NCBI RefSeq assembly: GCF_002236105.1
Contig: NZ_NIWU01000002.1
Coordinates: 1,116,001-1,180,000, forward strand
Origin: Pseudomonas umsongensis
Lineage (GTDB): Bacteria; Pseudomonadota; Gammaproteobacteria; Pseudomonadales; Pseudomonadaceae
Length of the DNA stretch: 64,000 nucleotides
Direction: 5' to 3'
The notes below the pieces were generated by a model. It ran no database searches and was not told where the DNA came from. It saw nothing but the letters and a program-made list of their open reading frames with translations. Each line of letters opens with the position of its first letter. Position 1 is the first letter of the stretch. This document shows positions 33,868 to 44,300 of the stretch, in pieces. Made by a program: the position numbers and the translations under genes.

Positions 33868-34824
33868 TTACTTTTCGCTTGTTGCTTGAAGCTTGCCGCT
33901 CAATTGCTCATTCCCTTTCGAAAGGCTGAACACATAAGCCGCGAGCAGTTGCACTTTATCGTTGCCCAGCAACTCATTCTGCGCCGGCATGTGACCCTGG
34001 CGACCGTGGCGGATGGTCTGTTCGAGCTGGGTCAGGCTGGTGCCATAAATGAACCCGGCCGGGTGCGTCAGATTCGGCGCGCCCATGGCTGCGGTGCCCT
34101 GGCCGTTTGCCCCGTGACAGGCGGTACAGGTGGTGCTGAAGGCTTGCTGACCGGCTTGCAGGTCGGCCTTGTCGTCCGCCGGCAATGGCAGCCCGGCCAG
34201 TTCGTGGCGTACATAGGCAGCAACGTTTTTCACCCCTGCTTCGCCGAGGATTTCACCCCAGGCGGGCATCGCCGCCATGCGCCCACCGAGGATGGTGGCC
34301 TTGATGGTGTCGGCGTCGCCGCCCCAGCGCCAGTCACTGTCCGCCAGGTTGGGGAAGCCGAACGCGCCCTTGGCATCCGAGCCGTGGCACACCGAGCAGT
34401 TGGAGGCGAACAGGCGCCCACCCATTTTCAGCGCTTGCGGGTCCTTGGCCACTTCTTCCACCGGCATGGCGGCGAATTTGGCGAAGATCGGTCCGAACCG
34501 GGCGTCGGCCCTGTCCATTTCCTTTTCCCACTCGTGCACGCCGGTCCAGCCGTTGGCGTAGCCGGGCAGGATGCCTTTCCAGTTGCCCAGGCCGGGATAG
34601 AGGATCAGGTAGCCGACGGCAAACACCAGGGTGCCGGCGAACAGCATGAACCACCATTGCGGTAACGGGTTGTCGTACTCCTCGATGCCGTCGAAGCTGT
34701 GGCCCATGGTCTGGTCGACGCTGCCCTTGGTTTCGCCCTTGCGGGTGCCGATCAGCAGCCAGGTCAGGCCAATCAGGCTGCCGATGGTCAGTACGCAGAT
34801 CCACGTACTCCAGAAAGTGGTCAT
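33868..34824 (-). CDS. ccoP: cbb3 oxidase dihaem subunit CcoP, copy 2
   Basis: This 318-residue paralogue of copy 1 has haem sites CSVCH and CTACH. The membrane segments and the [13 protein letters not shown] motif are conserved. It is shorter in the [13 protein letters not shown] region. The C-terminus ([17 protein letters not shown]) is encoded by sequence resembling the adjacent AGCTTGCAGCTT repeat, so the tail may be recently acquired. It overlaps ccoQ by 4 bp. Confidence 0.96.
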   Translation of the reverse strand: MTTFWSTWICVLTIGSLIGLTWLLIGTRKGETKGSVDQTMGHSFDGIEEYDNPLPQWWFMLFAGTLVFAVGYLILYPGLGNWKGILPGYANGWTGVHEWEKEMDRADARFGPIFAKFAAMPVEEVAKDPQALKMGGRLFASNCSVCHGSDAKGAFGFPNLADSDWRWGGDADTIKATILGGRMAAMPAWGEILGEAGVKNVAAYVRHELAGLPLPADDKADLQAGQQAFSTTCTACHGANGQGTAAMGAPNLTHPAGFIYGTSLTQLEQTIRHGRQGHMPAQNELLGNDKVQLLAAYVFSLSKGNEQLSGKLQATSEK

Positions 34825-35006
34825 GGCCGGGTGCTCCTTGTGGCGGATTCTTCGGGGGGCTGGGCTTGCGGCTCGTCGGCGAACGGCAGCAGGCGCGCTT
34901 CGGCGAATTGCGCGCTGCGCTTGGCGTTGAACACCCACAGCGTCAGGCCGACGAAGGCCACGAACACCACGACGGTGCCTAGGCCGCGGATCATTCCAGT
35001 ACTCAT
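34821..35006 (-). CDS. ccoQ: cbb3 oxidase small subunit CcoQ, copy 2
   Basis: This 61-residue single-helix subunit ([20 protein letters not shown]) aligns with copy 1 and has a more divergent Pro/Glu tail. A Met four codons upstream is possible; MSTGMIRG matches the other copy better. Confidence 0.92.
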   Translation of the reverse strand: MSTGMIRGLGTVVVFVAFVGLTLWVFNAKRSAQFAEARLLPFADEPQAQPPEESATRSTRP

Positions 35007-35021
35007 TTCAACGACCATGAC

Positions 35022-35630
35022 TCACCTCTTGCTCTTGATCGCAGTGCCGAGCACTTGCAGGTAGGCGACCAGCGCATCCATCTCCGACTTGCCCTTGAGC
35101 GACTCGACGCTGCCCGCGATGTCCTCGTCGGTGTAGGGCACGCCGAGGGTACGCATGGCACGGAGCTTGGTTTCGGTGTGGCCGCTGTCGACCGCGTTGG
35201 CCACCAGCCACGGGTACGCCGGCATCTTCGATTCCGGTACCACGTTGCGCGGGTTGTACAAGTGCGCGCGGTGCCAGTCATCGGAGTAGCGCGCGCCGAC
35301 CCTCGCCAGGTCCGGGCCCGTGCGTTTCGAGCCCCAGAGGAACGGGTGATCCCAAACGCTTTCACCGGCCACCGAGTAGTGCCCGTAGCGTTCGGTCTCG
35401 GCGCGAAACGGGCGGATCATCTGTGAGTGGCAACCCACGCAGCCTTCGCGGATATAGATGTCGCGGCCTTCCAGTTGCAGTGCGGTGTAGGGCTTCATGC
35501 CTTCCACCGGTTTGTTGGTCACGTCCTGGAAGAACAACGGGACGATCTGGGTCAGGCCGCCAATGCTCACGGCCAACACCATCAGCAGCATCAGCAGGCC
35601 GACGTTTTTCTCGATTGTTTCGTGTTTCAT
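35022..35630 (-). CDS. ccoO: cbb3 oxidase monohaem subunit CcoO, copy 2
   Basis: This 202-residue protein is nearly the same as copy 1. The haem site is CVGCH in [20 protein letters not shown]. It starts 10 bp after ccoN with an AGGAG ribosome binding site about 7 nt upstream. Confidence 0.97.
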   Translation of the reverse strand: MKHETIEKNVGLLMLLMVLAVSIGGLTQIVPLFFQDVTNKPVEGMKPYTALQLEGRDIYIREGCVGCHSQMIRPFRAETERYGHYSVAGESVWDHPFLWGSKRTGPDLARVGARYSDDWHRAHLYNPRNVVPESKMPAYPWLVANAVDSGHTETKLRAMRTLGVPYTDEDIAGSVESLKGKSEMDALVAYLQVLGTAIKSKR

Positions 35631-35640
35631 GGCGGACTCC

Positions 35641-37065
35641 TCAGGCCATCTGCGTGGCAGCGACGGCGTCGGCAGGCTGCGAGGCCCGCACGGTGCGCCA
35701 GGTGTTGTAGGCCATCAGCAACATGCCACTCAGGAAGATCGCCCCGCCTACCAGCCGCACGACGAAGCCCGGATGGCTGGCCACCAGGGTTTCGACGAAG
35801 GAGTAGGTCAGCGTGCCGTCTTCGTTCACCGCGCGCCACATCAGGCCCTGGGCGATGCCGTTGACCCACATCGAGGCGATGTACAGCACGGTGCCGATGG
35901 TGGCGAGCCAGAAGTGCGCGTTGATCAGGCCGATGCTGTGCATCTGCTCGCGTCCGAAGACTTTGGGGATCATGTGGTACAGCGCGCCGATGGAAATCAT
36001 CGCCACCCAGCCGAGCGCGCCGGCGTGCACGTGGCCGATGGTCCAGTCGGTGTAGTGGGAGAGGGCGTTGACCGTCTTGATCGCCATCATCGGCCCTTCG
36101 AAGGTCGACATGCCGTAGAACGCCAGCGATACCACGAGGAAGCGCAGGATCGGATCGCTGCGCAACTTATGCCAGGCACCGGAGAGCGTCATCATGCCGT
36201 TGATCATGCCGCCCCAGCTTGGCGCCAGCAGGATCAGCGACATCACCATGCCCAGCGACTGCGCCCAGTCCGGCAAGGCGGTGTAGTGCAGGTGGTGGGG
36301 GCCGGCCCAGATGTACAGGGTGATCAGCGCCCAGAAGTGCACGATCGACAGGCGATAGGAATACACCGGGCGCTCGGCCTGTTTCGGCACGAAGTAATAC
36401 ATCATCCCGAGGAAACCGGCGGTGAGGAAAAAGCCCACGGCGTTGTGGCCGTACCACCATTGCACCATCGCATCGGTGGCGCCGGAGTACAGCGAGTAGG
36501 ACTTGGTGAAGCTGACGGGCAGTTCCATGTTGTTGACGATGTGCAGGATCGCCACGGTGATGATGAACCCGCCGAAGAACCAATTACCGACATAGATGTG
36601 CTTGGTCTTGCGCTGCATCACCGTGCCGAAGAACACCACGGCGTAGGCGACCCAGACGATGGTGATCAGGATGTCGATCGGCCATTCCAGCTCGGCGTAT
36701 TCCTTGGAACTGGTGTAGCCCAACGGCAGGCTGATGGCCGCCAGGACAATCACCAGCTGCCAGCCCCAGAAGCAGAACGCAGCTATTTTCGGCGCAAATA
36801 ATTGCGTCTGGCAGGTGCGTTGTACCGAATAGAACGAACTGGCGAACAGGGCGCAGCCACCGAACGCGAAGATCACCGCGTTGGTGTGCAGCGGGCGCAG
36901 GCGGCCGAAGCTGGTCCAGGGCAAATTGAAGTTGAGTTCGGGCCAGACCAACTGGGCAGCGAGAAAAACCCCGAGCCCCATGCCGACGATGCCCCACACC
37001 ACCGTCATAATGGCGAATTGGCGGACCACCTTGTAGTTGTAGGCGGTACTGATAGAAGTGTTCAT
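35641..37065 (-). CDS. ccoN: cbb3 oxidase catalytic subunit CcoN, copy 2
   Basis: This 474-residue catalytic subunit keeps all the copper and haem ligand motifs ([50 protein letters not shown]). The start [20 protein letters not shown] matches copy 1. It is the first gene of the operon farther from ccoG, corresponding by position to the ANR-induced cco-2 operon of P. aeruginosa. A perfect ANR box lies 118 bp upstream, inside the divergent hydrolase gene. Confidence 0.97.
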   Translation of the reverse strand: MNTSISTAYNYKVVRQFAIMTVVWGIVGMGLGVFLAAQLVWPELNFNLPWTSFGRLRPLHTNAVIFAFGGCALFASSFYSVQRTCQTQLFAPKIAAFCFWGWQLVIVLAAISLPLGYTSSKEYAELEWPIDILITIVWVAYAVVFFGTVMQRKTKHIYVGNWFFGGFIITVAILHIVNNMELPVSFTKSYSLYSGATDAMVQWWYGHNAVGFFLTAGFLGMMYYFVPKQAERPVYSYRLSIVHFWALITLYIWAGPHHLHYTALPDWAQSLGMVMSLILLAPSWGGMINGMMTLSGAWHKLRSDPILRFLVVSLAFYGMSTFEGPMMAIKTVNALSHYTDWTIGHVHAGALGWVAMISIGALYHMIPKVFGREQMHSIGLINAHFWLATIGTVLYIASMWVNGIAQGLMWRAVNEDGTLTYSFVETLVASHPGFVVRLVGGAIFLSGMLLMAYNTWRTVRASQPADAVAATQMA

Positions 37066-37151
37066 GGTTCCCCATCCACGGTTCAGCCGCTGGCTGCACA
37101 AACGGTGCACCCTGCGCCTGGAGTTATAGGCAGACTAAAAGCGAGGCAAGC

Positions 37152-37838
37152 ATGGACAAACAGCACATGGCCGGTATTGACGGGGATCAATGGGCGCAGT
37201 GCGTGCGCGAAAAGGGATGGTTGTGGGATGCGGCTTCGGGCAAGGCCTCGGCAACCCTGATCCTGGCCCACGGCGCTGGAGCGCCAATGGACAGCGACTG
37301 GATGAACGACATGACCGCACGCCTTGTGGCACAAGGCGTCAACGTATTGCGCTTTGAGTTTCCGTACATGGCGCAGCGGCGTGTCGACGGTAGCAAGCGC
37401 CCGCCCAATCCGATGCCAAGGCTGCTGGAGTGCTGGCGCGAGGTGTATGACCAGGTGCGACGCCATGTCACTGGGACGCTGGCCATTGGCGGCAAGTCCA
37501 TGGGCGGACGGGTCGCCAGCATGCTCGCCGATGAGTTGGGTGCCGATGCGCTGGTGTGCCTGGGTTATCCATTTTATGCCGTGGGTAAACCGGAAAAACC
37601 GCGGGTGGAGCATCTGGCGGCGTTGAAGACGCGCACGTTGATCGTGCAGGGCGAGCGGGATGCGTTGGGCAATCGCGAGGCGGTCGAGGGCTACGCGCTG
37701 TCACCGAGTATCGAGGTGTTTTGGCTGGTGGCGGGGGATCATGATTTGAAGCCGTTGAAGGCGTCGGGGTTTAGCCATGAGCAGCATCTGGCGTTGGCTG
37801 CAAAGCGCGTTGTGGATGTTGTTCGCGCTGTTAGCTGA
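37152..37838 (+). CDS. alpha/beta hydrolase (KANL3/Tex30 or dienelactone-like)
   Basis: This 228-residue cytoplasmic hydrolase has the strand LILAHGAGAPMDSDWMNDMT (oxyanion region), the nucleophile elbow GGKSMGGRVASML, the acid region IVQGERDALGN and the catalytic His in AGDHDLKPLKASG. That is a full Ser-Asp-His triad. The ATG at 37152 has GAGG about 7 nt upstream; a second Met lies five codons later. The first 34 residues precede the fold and overlap the cco-2 promoter region on the other strand. The natural substrate is unknown. Confidence 0.87.
   Translation: MDKQHMAGIDGDQWAQCVREKGWLWDAASGKASATLILAHGAGAPMDSDWMNDMTARLVAQGVNVLRFEFPYMAQRRVDGSKRPPNPMPRLLECWREVYDQVRRHVTGTLAIGGKSMGGRVASMLADELGADALVCLGYPFYAVGKPEKPRVEHLAALKTRTLIVQGERDALGNREAVEGYALSPSIEVFWLVAGDHDLKPLKASGFSHEQHLALAAKRVVDVVRAVS
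37177..37190. promoter_or_regulatory. perfect ANR box of the ccoNOQP-2 operon
   Basis: TTGAC-GGGG-ATCAA matches the ANR consensus fully. It is centred 118 bp before the ccoN copy 2 start and lies within codons 9-13 of the divergent hydrolase gene. Confidence 0.85.
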
Positions 37839-37904
37839 AGATTGTGAGTTTGAAATGAGTTTTTAGAAAGGCGGGCACAGGGGTGCCACGCCTTCATCAC
37901 CAGG

Positions 37905-38363
37905 TCAGGGGATTTTTCGTTCGAAAGAGAACTTGCCTTCGGGCGATTGATGAATGCCCAGGAAGACTGTTTCGAAATAGCCCTCGCTTTGTCGGGTTTT
38001 TGGGTCGAGTTTTATATGAACCGTTGCTGAATGCGCAGGGGCGACGTCGAGCTGTCCGTTCCCTTTTGAAAAAGCATGATCAAAGGTCAGTCCACCTGTA
38101 CCGAGAGTGAAGCTGCGGTCTATGATTTCATCGTCTACATAGGGGATGGAGAAGTCATAAAAAAAGATATCGTTGGTGTCATGAGAGCCGGTCCAACCCT
38201 CCCATACCCAGTAAAACTGGCCTGGCCTGCCTTCCCATAGGTATGCACCTGTATCACTTGCCTCAATGAATTCGCCTTCAGCGTTGAAGCGCCACTTGAA
38301 GATGTCATTGGTTTTTAGAGAGCGCACTTTTTTTAGGGTTTGCAGTCTGCGTTTGTTGTTCAT
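37905..38363 (-). CDS. hypothetical beta-rich protein
   Basis: This encodes a 152-residue protein I do not recognise. It has no signal peptide or membrane helix. It is rich in aromatic and Asp/Gly residues (YLWEGRPGQFYWVWEGWTGS, then NDIFFYDFSIPYVDD), suggesting a beta-sandwich. The ATG has GGGAT about 9 nt upstream. Codon use appears less GC-rich than in neighbouring genes, and it lies next to the RAYT transposase, so it may be acquired. Confidence 0.6.
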   Translation of the reverse strand: MNNKRRLQTLKKVRSLKTNDIFKWRFNAEGEFIEASDTGAYLWEGRPGQFYWVWEGWTGSHDTNDIFFYDFSIPYVDDEIIDRSFTLGTGGLTFDHAFSKGNGQLDVAPAHSATVHIKLDPKTRQSEGYFETVFLGIHQSPEGKFSFERKIP

Positions 38364-38514
38364 TGTGAATATCCCATTCCTTGAGGTTGATTGATTAAGG
38401 CGTTGCCTTCCAAGGCCAATCTAAGCTCAATTGGAATGGTGGGTAACTGTCAAAAGTGACAGTTGCGAAGCCTGTTAGCGCAGCGACGCCATTCGAAAGA
38501 TCGGCGCAATGCCA

Positions 38515-38531
38515 GGGACGCTCCGCGTTCC
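38515..38531 (+). repeat. family-2 palindrome arm upstream of the RAYT gene
   Basis: GGGACGCTCCGCGTTCC, the inner arm of the family-2 repeat, lies 35 bp before the RAYT start codon. Full copies lie just after the gene. Confidence 0.75.
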
Positions 38532-38566
38532 ATCCCGCCGCACCGCAAGATTCAAGGACGAATCCC

Positions 38567-39100
38567 ATGGGCCGAAGCCGTTACTCCATCACTGAGCCTG
38601 ACAAACCCCACTTCCTCACCTGTACCCTCATGGAATGGCTCCCGCTGTTCATCCGCCCCTATATCGTCGACCACCTGCTGGACTGCTGGCGTTACCAGCA
38701 AACCCACCACAGCCTGCAGCTGTTTGGTTATGTGGTCCTCGAAAATCACCTGCACTTCGTTGCCCAGGCTCCTGACCTGGGCAAGTCCCTGAGCCAGTTC
38801 AAATCCTATACCGCGAGACAGATCATCAACGACCTGCAAAGCAAGGGGGCGGATAGAGCCCTACAGCGACTGCGCTTCAGCAAGCGGGCGCACAAGCAGG
38901 ATCGGGTGTACCAGTTGTGGCAGGAAGGCTCGCACGCGGAAATGGTTTTCAGTGAGTCGGTGATGCGCCAGAAACTCGATTACATCCACAACAACCCGGT
39001 GAAGCGGGGGTATGTGGACTTGCCGGAGCACTGGCGTTACTCGAGTGCGAGGAACTACGCGGGGTTGGACGGGTTGATCGAGATTCAGCGCTGGTATTGA
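38567..39100 (+). CDS. REP-associated tyrosine transposase (RAYT, IS200-like)
   Basis: This 177-residue single-domain Y1 transposase cuts single-stranded REP hairpins. The HUH motif is ENHLHFVAQ (H61, H63), the likely nucleophile Tyr81 is in SQFKSYTARQI, and the family C-terminus is KLDYIHNNPVKRGYVDLPEHWRY. The ATG has AAGGA 8 nt upstream. It appears intact. It is bracketed by family-2 palindromes (38515-38531 and 39129-39340), whose GGGACGC hairpins are the likely substrate, and other copies are at 17587 and 27390. Confidence 0.93.
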   Translation: MGRSRYSITEPDKPHFLTCTLMEWLPLFIRPYIVDHLLDCWRYQQTHHSLQLFGYVVLENHLHFVAQAPDLGKSLSQFKSYTARQIINDLQSKGADRALQRLRFSKRAHKQDRVYQLWQEGSHAEMVFSESVMRQKLDYIHNNPVKRGYVDLPEHWRYSSARNYAGLDGLIEIQRWY

Positions 39101-39128
39101 CGTGCACCACTACATACTGCGGCGCGAC

Positions 39129-39340
39129 TGGGACGCGGAGCGTCCCGGGCTGCATTCCCACGCAGAGCGTGGGAACGATCAAGATCAACAGCCTCGCACC
39201 CCGATCATTCCCACGCGCAGCAAGGAATGCATCCAAGGACGCTCCGCGTTCCGCCTTTGCGGCCAGAGGGAACGACGCGCCCCCGATCGTTCCCACGCTC
39301 CGCGTGGGAATGCATCCAGGGACGCTCCGCGTTCCGCTTT
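39129..39340. repeat. tandem family-2 palindromes downstream of the RAYT gene
   Basis: There are at least three successive copies: GGGACGCGGAGCGTCCC with GCGTGGGAACGATC (39129-39180), a degenerate GATCATTCCCACGCGCAG copy (39203-39252), and GATCGTTCCCACGCTCCGCG with GGGACGCTCCGCGTTCC (39285-39336). They alternate in orientation. Confidence 0.85.
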
Positions 39341-39367
39341 TTGCTGCCCGTGGGAGGGAGGGGCAGG

Positions 39368-40933
39368 TCAGCGGTTAAACCGCTCCACCAACGAGTACTG
39401 GGTATTCGCGGTCTTGGTCAGTTCTTCGCTCAGCAATGCCGAGTTCTGCGCCTGTTCCGAGGTCTGGTCCGCCAGTGCCGAGATGTTGCTGATGTTGCGG
39501 CTGATTTCTTCGGCCACGGCGCTTTGCTCTTCGGTCGCGGCGGCGATCTGGGTGGTCATGTCGGTGATGTTGGCCACCGCTTCGCTGATCCCCACCAGGG
39601 CCTGGTCCGCTTCCAACACTCGTGCCACACCTTCTTCGGCCTGGCGATGCCCGGCTTCCATGGTCTGCACCGCGGTGCCCGCGGTTTGCTGGAGCTTGGC
39701 AATCAGGGCGTGGATCTGCCCGGTGGATTCGCTGGTGCGTTGGGCCAGTTGGCGAACTTCGTCCGCCACTACCGCAAAGCCACGCCCCATCTCGCCGGCG
39801 CGCGCCGCTTCGATGGCCGCGTTCAGTGCCAACAGGTTGGTCTGGTCGGCGATGCCTTTGATCACATCGACCACGCCGCCGATTTCATTGCTGTCCTTGG
39901 CCAGCTGGGTCACGGTCAGGCCGGTTTCGCCCACCACCACCGACAGGCGCTGAATGGCTTCGCGGGTTTCCCCGGCGATGTCGCGGCCTCGACCGGTCAG
40001 GCGGTTGGCCTCCTGGGTGGCGTCGGCGGTGCGCTGTACGTGGCTGGCGACTTCTTGGGTGGTGGCAGCCATCTGGTTGACGGCGGTGGCCACCTGTTCG
40101 GTCTCGACGCGTTGGCGTTCAAGGCCGGTGGAGCTGTTGTGTGCCAGGGCGTCGGATTGCTTCGCCTGGTCGGTCAGGTGCTCGGCGGTGTCCTGCAGTC
40201 GGGTCAGGCAGGTTTTCAGGCGGGCTTCCTGGCTGAGGATCGACATTTCCAGGCGTGCCTGGGCACCGCGGCTGTCGGTGTACATCTGCGCGATCAGCGG
40301 GTCGGACGTGGTCTGCTCGGCCAGGCGCAGCAAACGCTTGATGCCGCGTTGCTGCCAGCCCAGGCCCAAAAGGCCCAGTGGCACCGAAAGAGCGGCCGCC
40401 AAGGCAAAGCCCCACTGCGAGTTCAAGGTCGCACCGATCATGAAGCTCAACTGGCTGACCAGAATGAACGGCAACCAGTCCTGCAGGACCGGCATCCATT
40501 TATCCGAAGAAGGAACGGCCGACTTGCCCTGGTTGATGCGTTGATAGAGCGCTTCGGCGCGGCGAATCTGTTCGGCGGTGGGCTTGACCCGCACCGACTC
40601 GTAACCGATCACCTGATTGCCTTCGAAGATCGGCGTCACATAGGCGTTAACCCAGTAGTGGTCACCGCTCTTGCAGCGATTCTTGACAATGCCCATCCAT
40701 GGCAAGCCTTGTTTGAGTGTGCCCCACATGTGCGCGAAGACCGCCGCGGGAACGTCGGGGTGACGCACCAGGTTGTGCGGCGCACGGATCAATTCCTCAC
40801 GGGAAAACCCGCTGATCTCGACAAAATCGTCGTTGCAGTAGGTGATCATGCCCTTGGCATCGGTGGTGGAAATCAACCGTTGCTGAGCCGGAAAGGTCCG
40901 TTCGCGTTGTGTAATGGGCTGGTTATTACGCAT
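39368..40933 (-). CDS. aer: aerotaxis receptor Aer
   Basis: This 521-residue chemoreceptor senses energy or redox state through a FAD-binding PAS domain (about residues 15-115: [20 protein letters not shown] then SGFSREELI). Two membrane-associated hydrophobic stretches follow (about 155-200), then a long methyl-accepting coiled coil with the conserved tip [20 protein letters not shown] and [20 protein letters not shown]. The start [20 protein letters not shown] is the usual Pseudomonas Aer start; the frame upstream is leader. It has no periplasmic ligand domain. The location next to the cbb3 operons fits a role in seeking optimal oxygen. Confidence 0.95.
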   Translation of the reverse strand: MRNNQPITQRERTFPAQQRLISTTDAKGMITYCNDDFVEISGFSREELIRAPHNLVRHPDVPAAVFAHMWGTLKQGLPWMGIVKNRCKSGDHYWVNAYVTPIFEGNQVIGYESVRVKPTAEQIRRAEALYQRINQGKSAVPSSDKWMPVLQDWLPFILVSQLSFMIGATLNSQWGFALAAALSVPLGLLGLGWQQRGIKRLLRLAEQTTSDPLIAQMYTDSRGAQARLEMSILSQEARLKTCLTRLQDTAEHLTDQAKQSDALAHNSSTGLERQRVETEQVATAVNQMAATTQEVASHVQRTADATQEANRLTGRGRDIAGETREAIQRLSVVVGETGLTVTQLAKDSNEIGGVVDVIKGIADQTNLLALNAAIEAARAGEMGRGFAVVADEVRQLAQRTSESTGQIHALIAKLQQTAGTAVQTMEAGHRQAEEGVARVLEADQALVGISEAVANITDMTTQIAAATEEQSAVAEEISRNISNISALADQTSEQAQNSALLSEELTKTANTQYSLVERFNR

Positions 40934-41318
40934 GGCTTGTTTAATCCGCAAGGCTTTGACAGGTTGTCGGCCGTGCAGCGGCTTTATTGAATTTATTTTT
41001 TTTGCCGATCGCCAGGTGTCGATCAAAGCAGCTAGGCGACGACGGGTCGTAATGTAACGGTTTGTAAGGGTTTCCCTCGGAGGGCGCTCAGCGTATGATT
41101 TTCCGCCCCCGGCGCTGGCGCTTTAGTGGTTCACCCTGGAAAGGGCACTGGAGTCGATGCCGGGCAGAAAAAGTACTCCTAATAATAAATACAGAGTCAC
41201 TACCCAACGGAATTTAGCAAGTTTCTCAACGTTATGTTGAACCCATGAGGGCGTTCGACACACCCATCGCACGAAGTGATGGCGGGACCGTTGAGAATAT
41301 AAAAAGGTGGATTAAGTC
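40934..41318. other. 385-bp promoter region of aer and the polyketide synthase operon
   Basis: This divergent intergenic region presumably holds both promoters, but I see no convincing -35/-10 pair. A strong ribosome binding site AAGGTGG lies about 8 nt before the polyketide synthase ATG. The second half is AT-rich (CCTAATAATAAATACAG). Confidence 0.5.
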
Positions 41319-44300
41319 ATGCGTAAAAAAGTTGCAATTATTGGGGCTTCGTTCCGTTTTCCAGGCTCCACTTCCGCAACTTTTTGGCAGAACCTGCTGG
41401 AAGGGCACGACTTCATCACGCAGGTCGACCCGTCCCGCTGGTCCCGAGATGCGTTTTACCACCCCGACAAGGCCAACCCTGGCACCGCCTACACCCTGGC
41501 GGCCGGTACGCTGGGCGACATCTCTACCTTCGATGCTGGCTTCTTCAGCATTTCTCCGCGCGAAGCGGCGATCATGGACCCCCAACAGCGCCTGTTGCTG
41601 GAGCTGGGCTGGGAAGTGTTCGAGAACGCCGGGGTAAAACCCTCGAGCGTGCGCGGCAGCAATTGCGGTGTGTACCTGGGCATTGCCAGTACCGACTATG
41701 CGTATCGCCTGTCCCATGACCTGTCGTTGGTGGATGCCTCGACGGCCACGGGCAACACCTTCAGCATCGCGGCTAATCGCCTGTCGTACTTTTATGACTT
41801 GCACGGCCCGAGCATGGCGGTCGATACCGCGTGTTCCTCGTCGCTGGTGGCGTTCCACCAGGCTTGCCAGGCCATCCAAAGCGGCGATATCGACCAGGCA
41901 CTGGCCGGCGGTATCAGCCTGCACCTGCACCCGTTTGGCTTCCTGATCTTCTCCAAGGCCTCGATGCTGTCGCGCAAAGGGCGCTGCAACGTCTTCGACG
42001 AAGCCGGCGACGGTTATGTGCGTTCCGAAGGGGCAGGGCTGTTCTACCTCAAGGATTACGACAAGGCAGTGGCCGATGGCAACCAGATCCTCGCCGTCGT
42101 CGCCGGCACTGCGGTCAATACCGACGGGCGCAAATCCGGGCTGACCGTGCCGAGCGCCGACGCGCAGGCGGCCTTGATGACCCAGGCCTACGCCAGTGCC
42201 GGGATCTCACCGGCCGACATCGATTACCTGGAAGCCCACGGCACCGGTACACCGGTGGGCGACCCCATCGAAAGCCGGGCCATCGGCCTGGCGCTGGGCC
42301 AGGTACGCGGCGCGGACAAGCCGTTGTTGATCGGCTCGGTCAAGAGCAACATCGGTCACCTGGAAGCCGCGTCCGGTGTGGCCGGCTTGATGAAGGCGCT
42401 GTACTGCGTCACCGAGCGCCAGGTGCCGGCCACCATCGGCATCAAGAACCTCAACCCGCGTATTCCGTTCGCCGACCTCAACCTAAACGTCGCCACCCGC
42501 AACCACGCCCTCAAACCGAGTGGCACGCTGGTGGTGGGGGTCAACTCCTTCGGTTTCGGTGGCGCCAACGCCCACGTCATCCTGCAAAGCCACACGCCGG
42601 ACGTAACACCGCCGGTTGTCCCGGCAGGCCCGGTGCCGTTGATGGTCACGGCCAAGGACAGCGCCGGCTTGGCGGCCATGGCAGAAAGCATCGCCCAGCA
42701 CCTGGGCGATCACCCGGCAGACGGTCTGTACGACGTCGCGTACCAGGCAATGCTGCGTCGCGACCTGCATCCGCAGCGCGTGGTGGTGTTCGAGGCCGAT
42801 CAACAGCAAAGCGCCCAGGCGCTGCTGGATTTCGCCCTTGACCCGGCTGTGTCGGCCTTGAGCTCGGTGGTCGAAAGCGGTCGCGCGCTGGATCAGGCCA
42901 AGGGCCCGGTGTTCGTGTACTCCGGCAATGGCTCGCAGTGGCAGGGCATGGGCAAGGCGCTGCTCGCCGATGCGGTGTTCCATGCCGCGGTGACGGAAGT
43001 CGATTCAGTGTTCCAGCCACTGTCGGGCTATTCGCTGATAAAGGAACTGGCGGGCGACTACGGCCAGGAGCGTTATCACCTGACCGAACTGGCCCAGCCC
43101 GCGCTGTTCGCGCTGCAAGTGGGCGTGACCCGCATGCTGGAAAGCAAAGGCGTGGTGCCGCAGGTGGTGATGGGCCACAGCGTTGGCGAAGTGGCAGCAG
43201 CGTGGGCGTGTGGCGCCCTGAGCCTGGTCGATGCAACCCGCGTGATCTACCACCGCAGTCGCCTGCAGGGACTGACCGCCGGTTCCGGGCAGATGTCCGC
43301 CGTGGGCCTGTCGGGCAGTGACACCGCCAACCTGCTGCTGGAGCTGGGCCTGGATGACGTGGTCGTCGCCGGCGAAAACAGCTTCAAGGGCGCCACCGTT
43401 GCCGGTTCCCTGGCGGGGCTTGAGCGTCTGGAGCAGGCATTGACCGAGCGCCAGGTGTTCGTGCGCCGTCTTGGCCTGGACTACGCCTTCCACTCCCCGG
43501 CCATGAACGTCATCGCCGAACAGGTGGTCGAGGCTTTGCGCGATATCGCGCCGCGCGCCAGCACGATCCCGATGTATTCCACGGTCACCGGTGGCTTGCT
43601 CGATGGCGAACGCCTGGACGCCGAGTACTGGTGGCAGAACATCCGTTTCCCGGTGCTGTTCCAGTCCGCCAGCGAGACCCTGTGCGAGCAGGGCTACAAC
43701 GTCTTCGTCGAAGTCGGTCCGCACCCGATCCTGCGCAGCTATGTCAGCGATGCCCTGGCGGCACGCGAGCAACAGGGCGTGGTGATCGCCACGCTCAAGC
43801 GCCACGACGACGCGCCGGCAATGGTCACCCGCGCGGTGGCCAAGGTGCTGATCAGTGGCGCCGATACCGACCTGGCGTGCCTGTTCCCGAGCACCGGGCG
43901 CTTCGTGCGCCTGCCCAACTATGCCTGGCAGCGCGAGCGCCACTGGCACGGCGACACGCCGGAGTCGGCGCGCACGCTGTACCACGATCGGGTGCATCCG
44001 CTGCTGGGTCATGCGGTGCCCGGCCACGAACTGACCTGGGACAATCGCCTGGACACGCAACTGTTCCCGTCCCTTGAAGACCACAAGGTCGGCGATGCCG
44101 TGCTGTTCCCCGGCGCCGGTTTCACCGAGCTGGTGCTGGCGGCCGCGCAGTGCTACCAGCCGGGCGAATTCGTCGACATCGAAGAGCTGGAAATCCACAG
44201 CCCGCTGGTGCTGCACGCCGAGTCGAGCAAGCGCGTGCGTGTGCAGATCGACAGCAGCGATGGCACCGTGTCGATCGTGTCGCGCAGCACCTCCCAGGAA

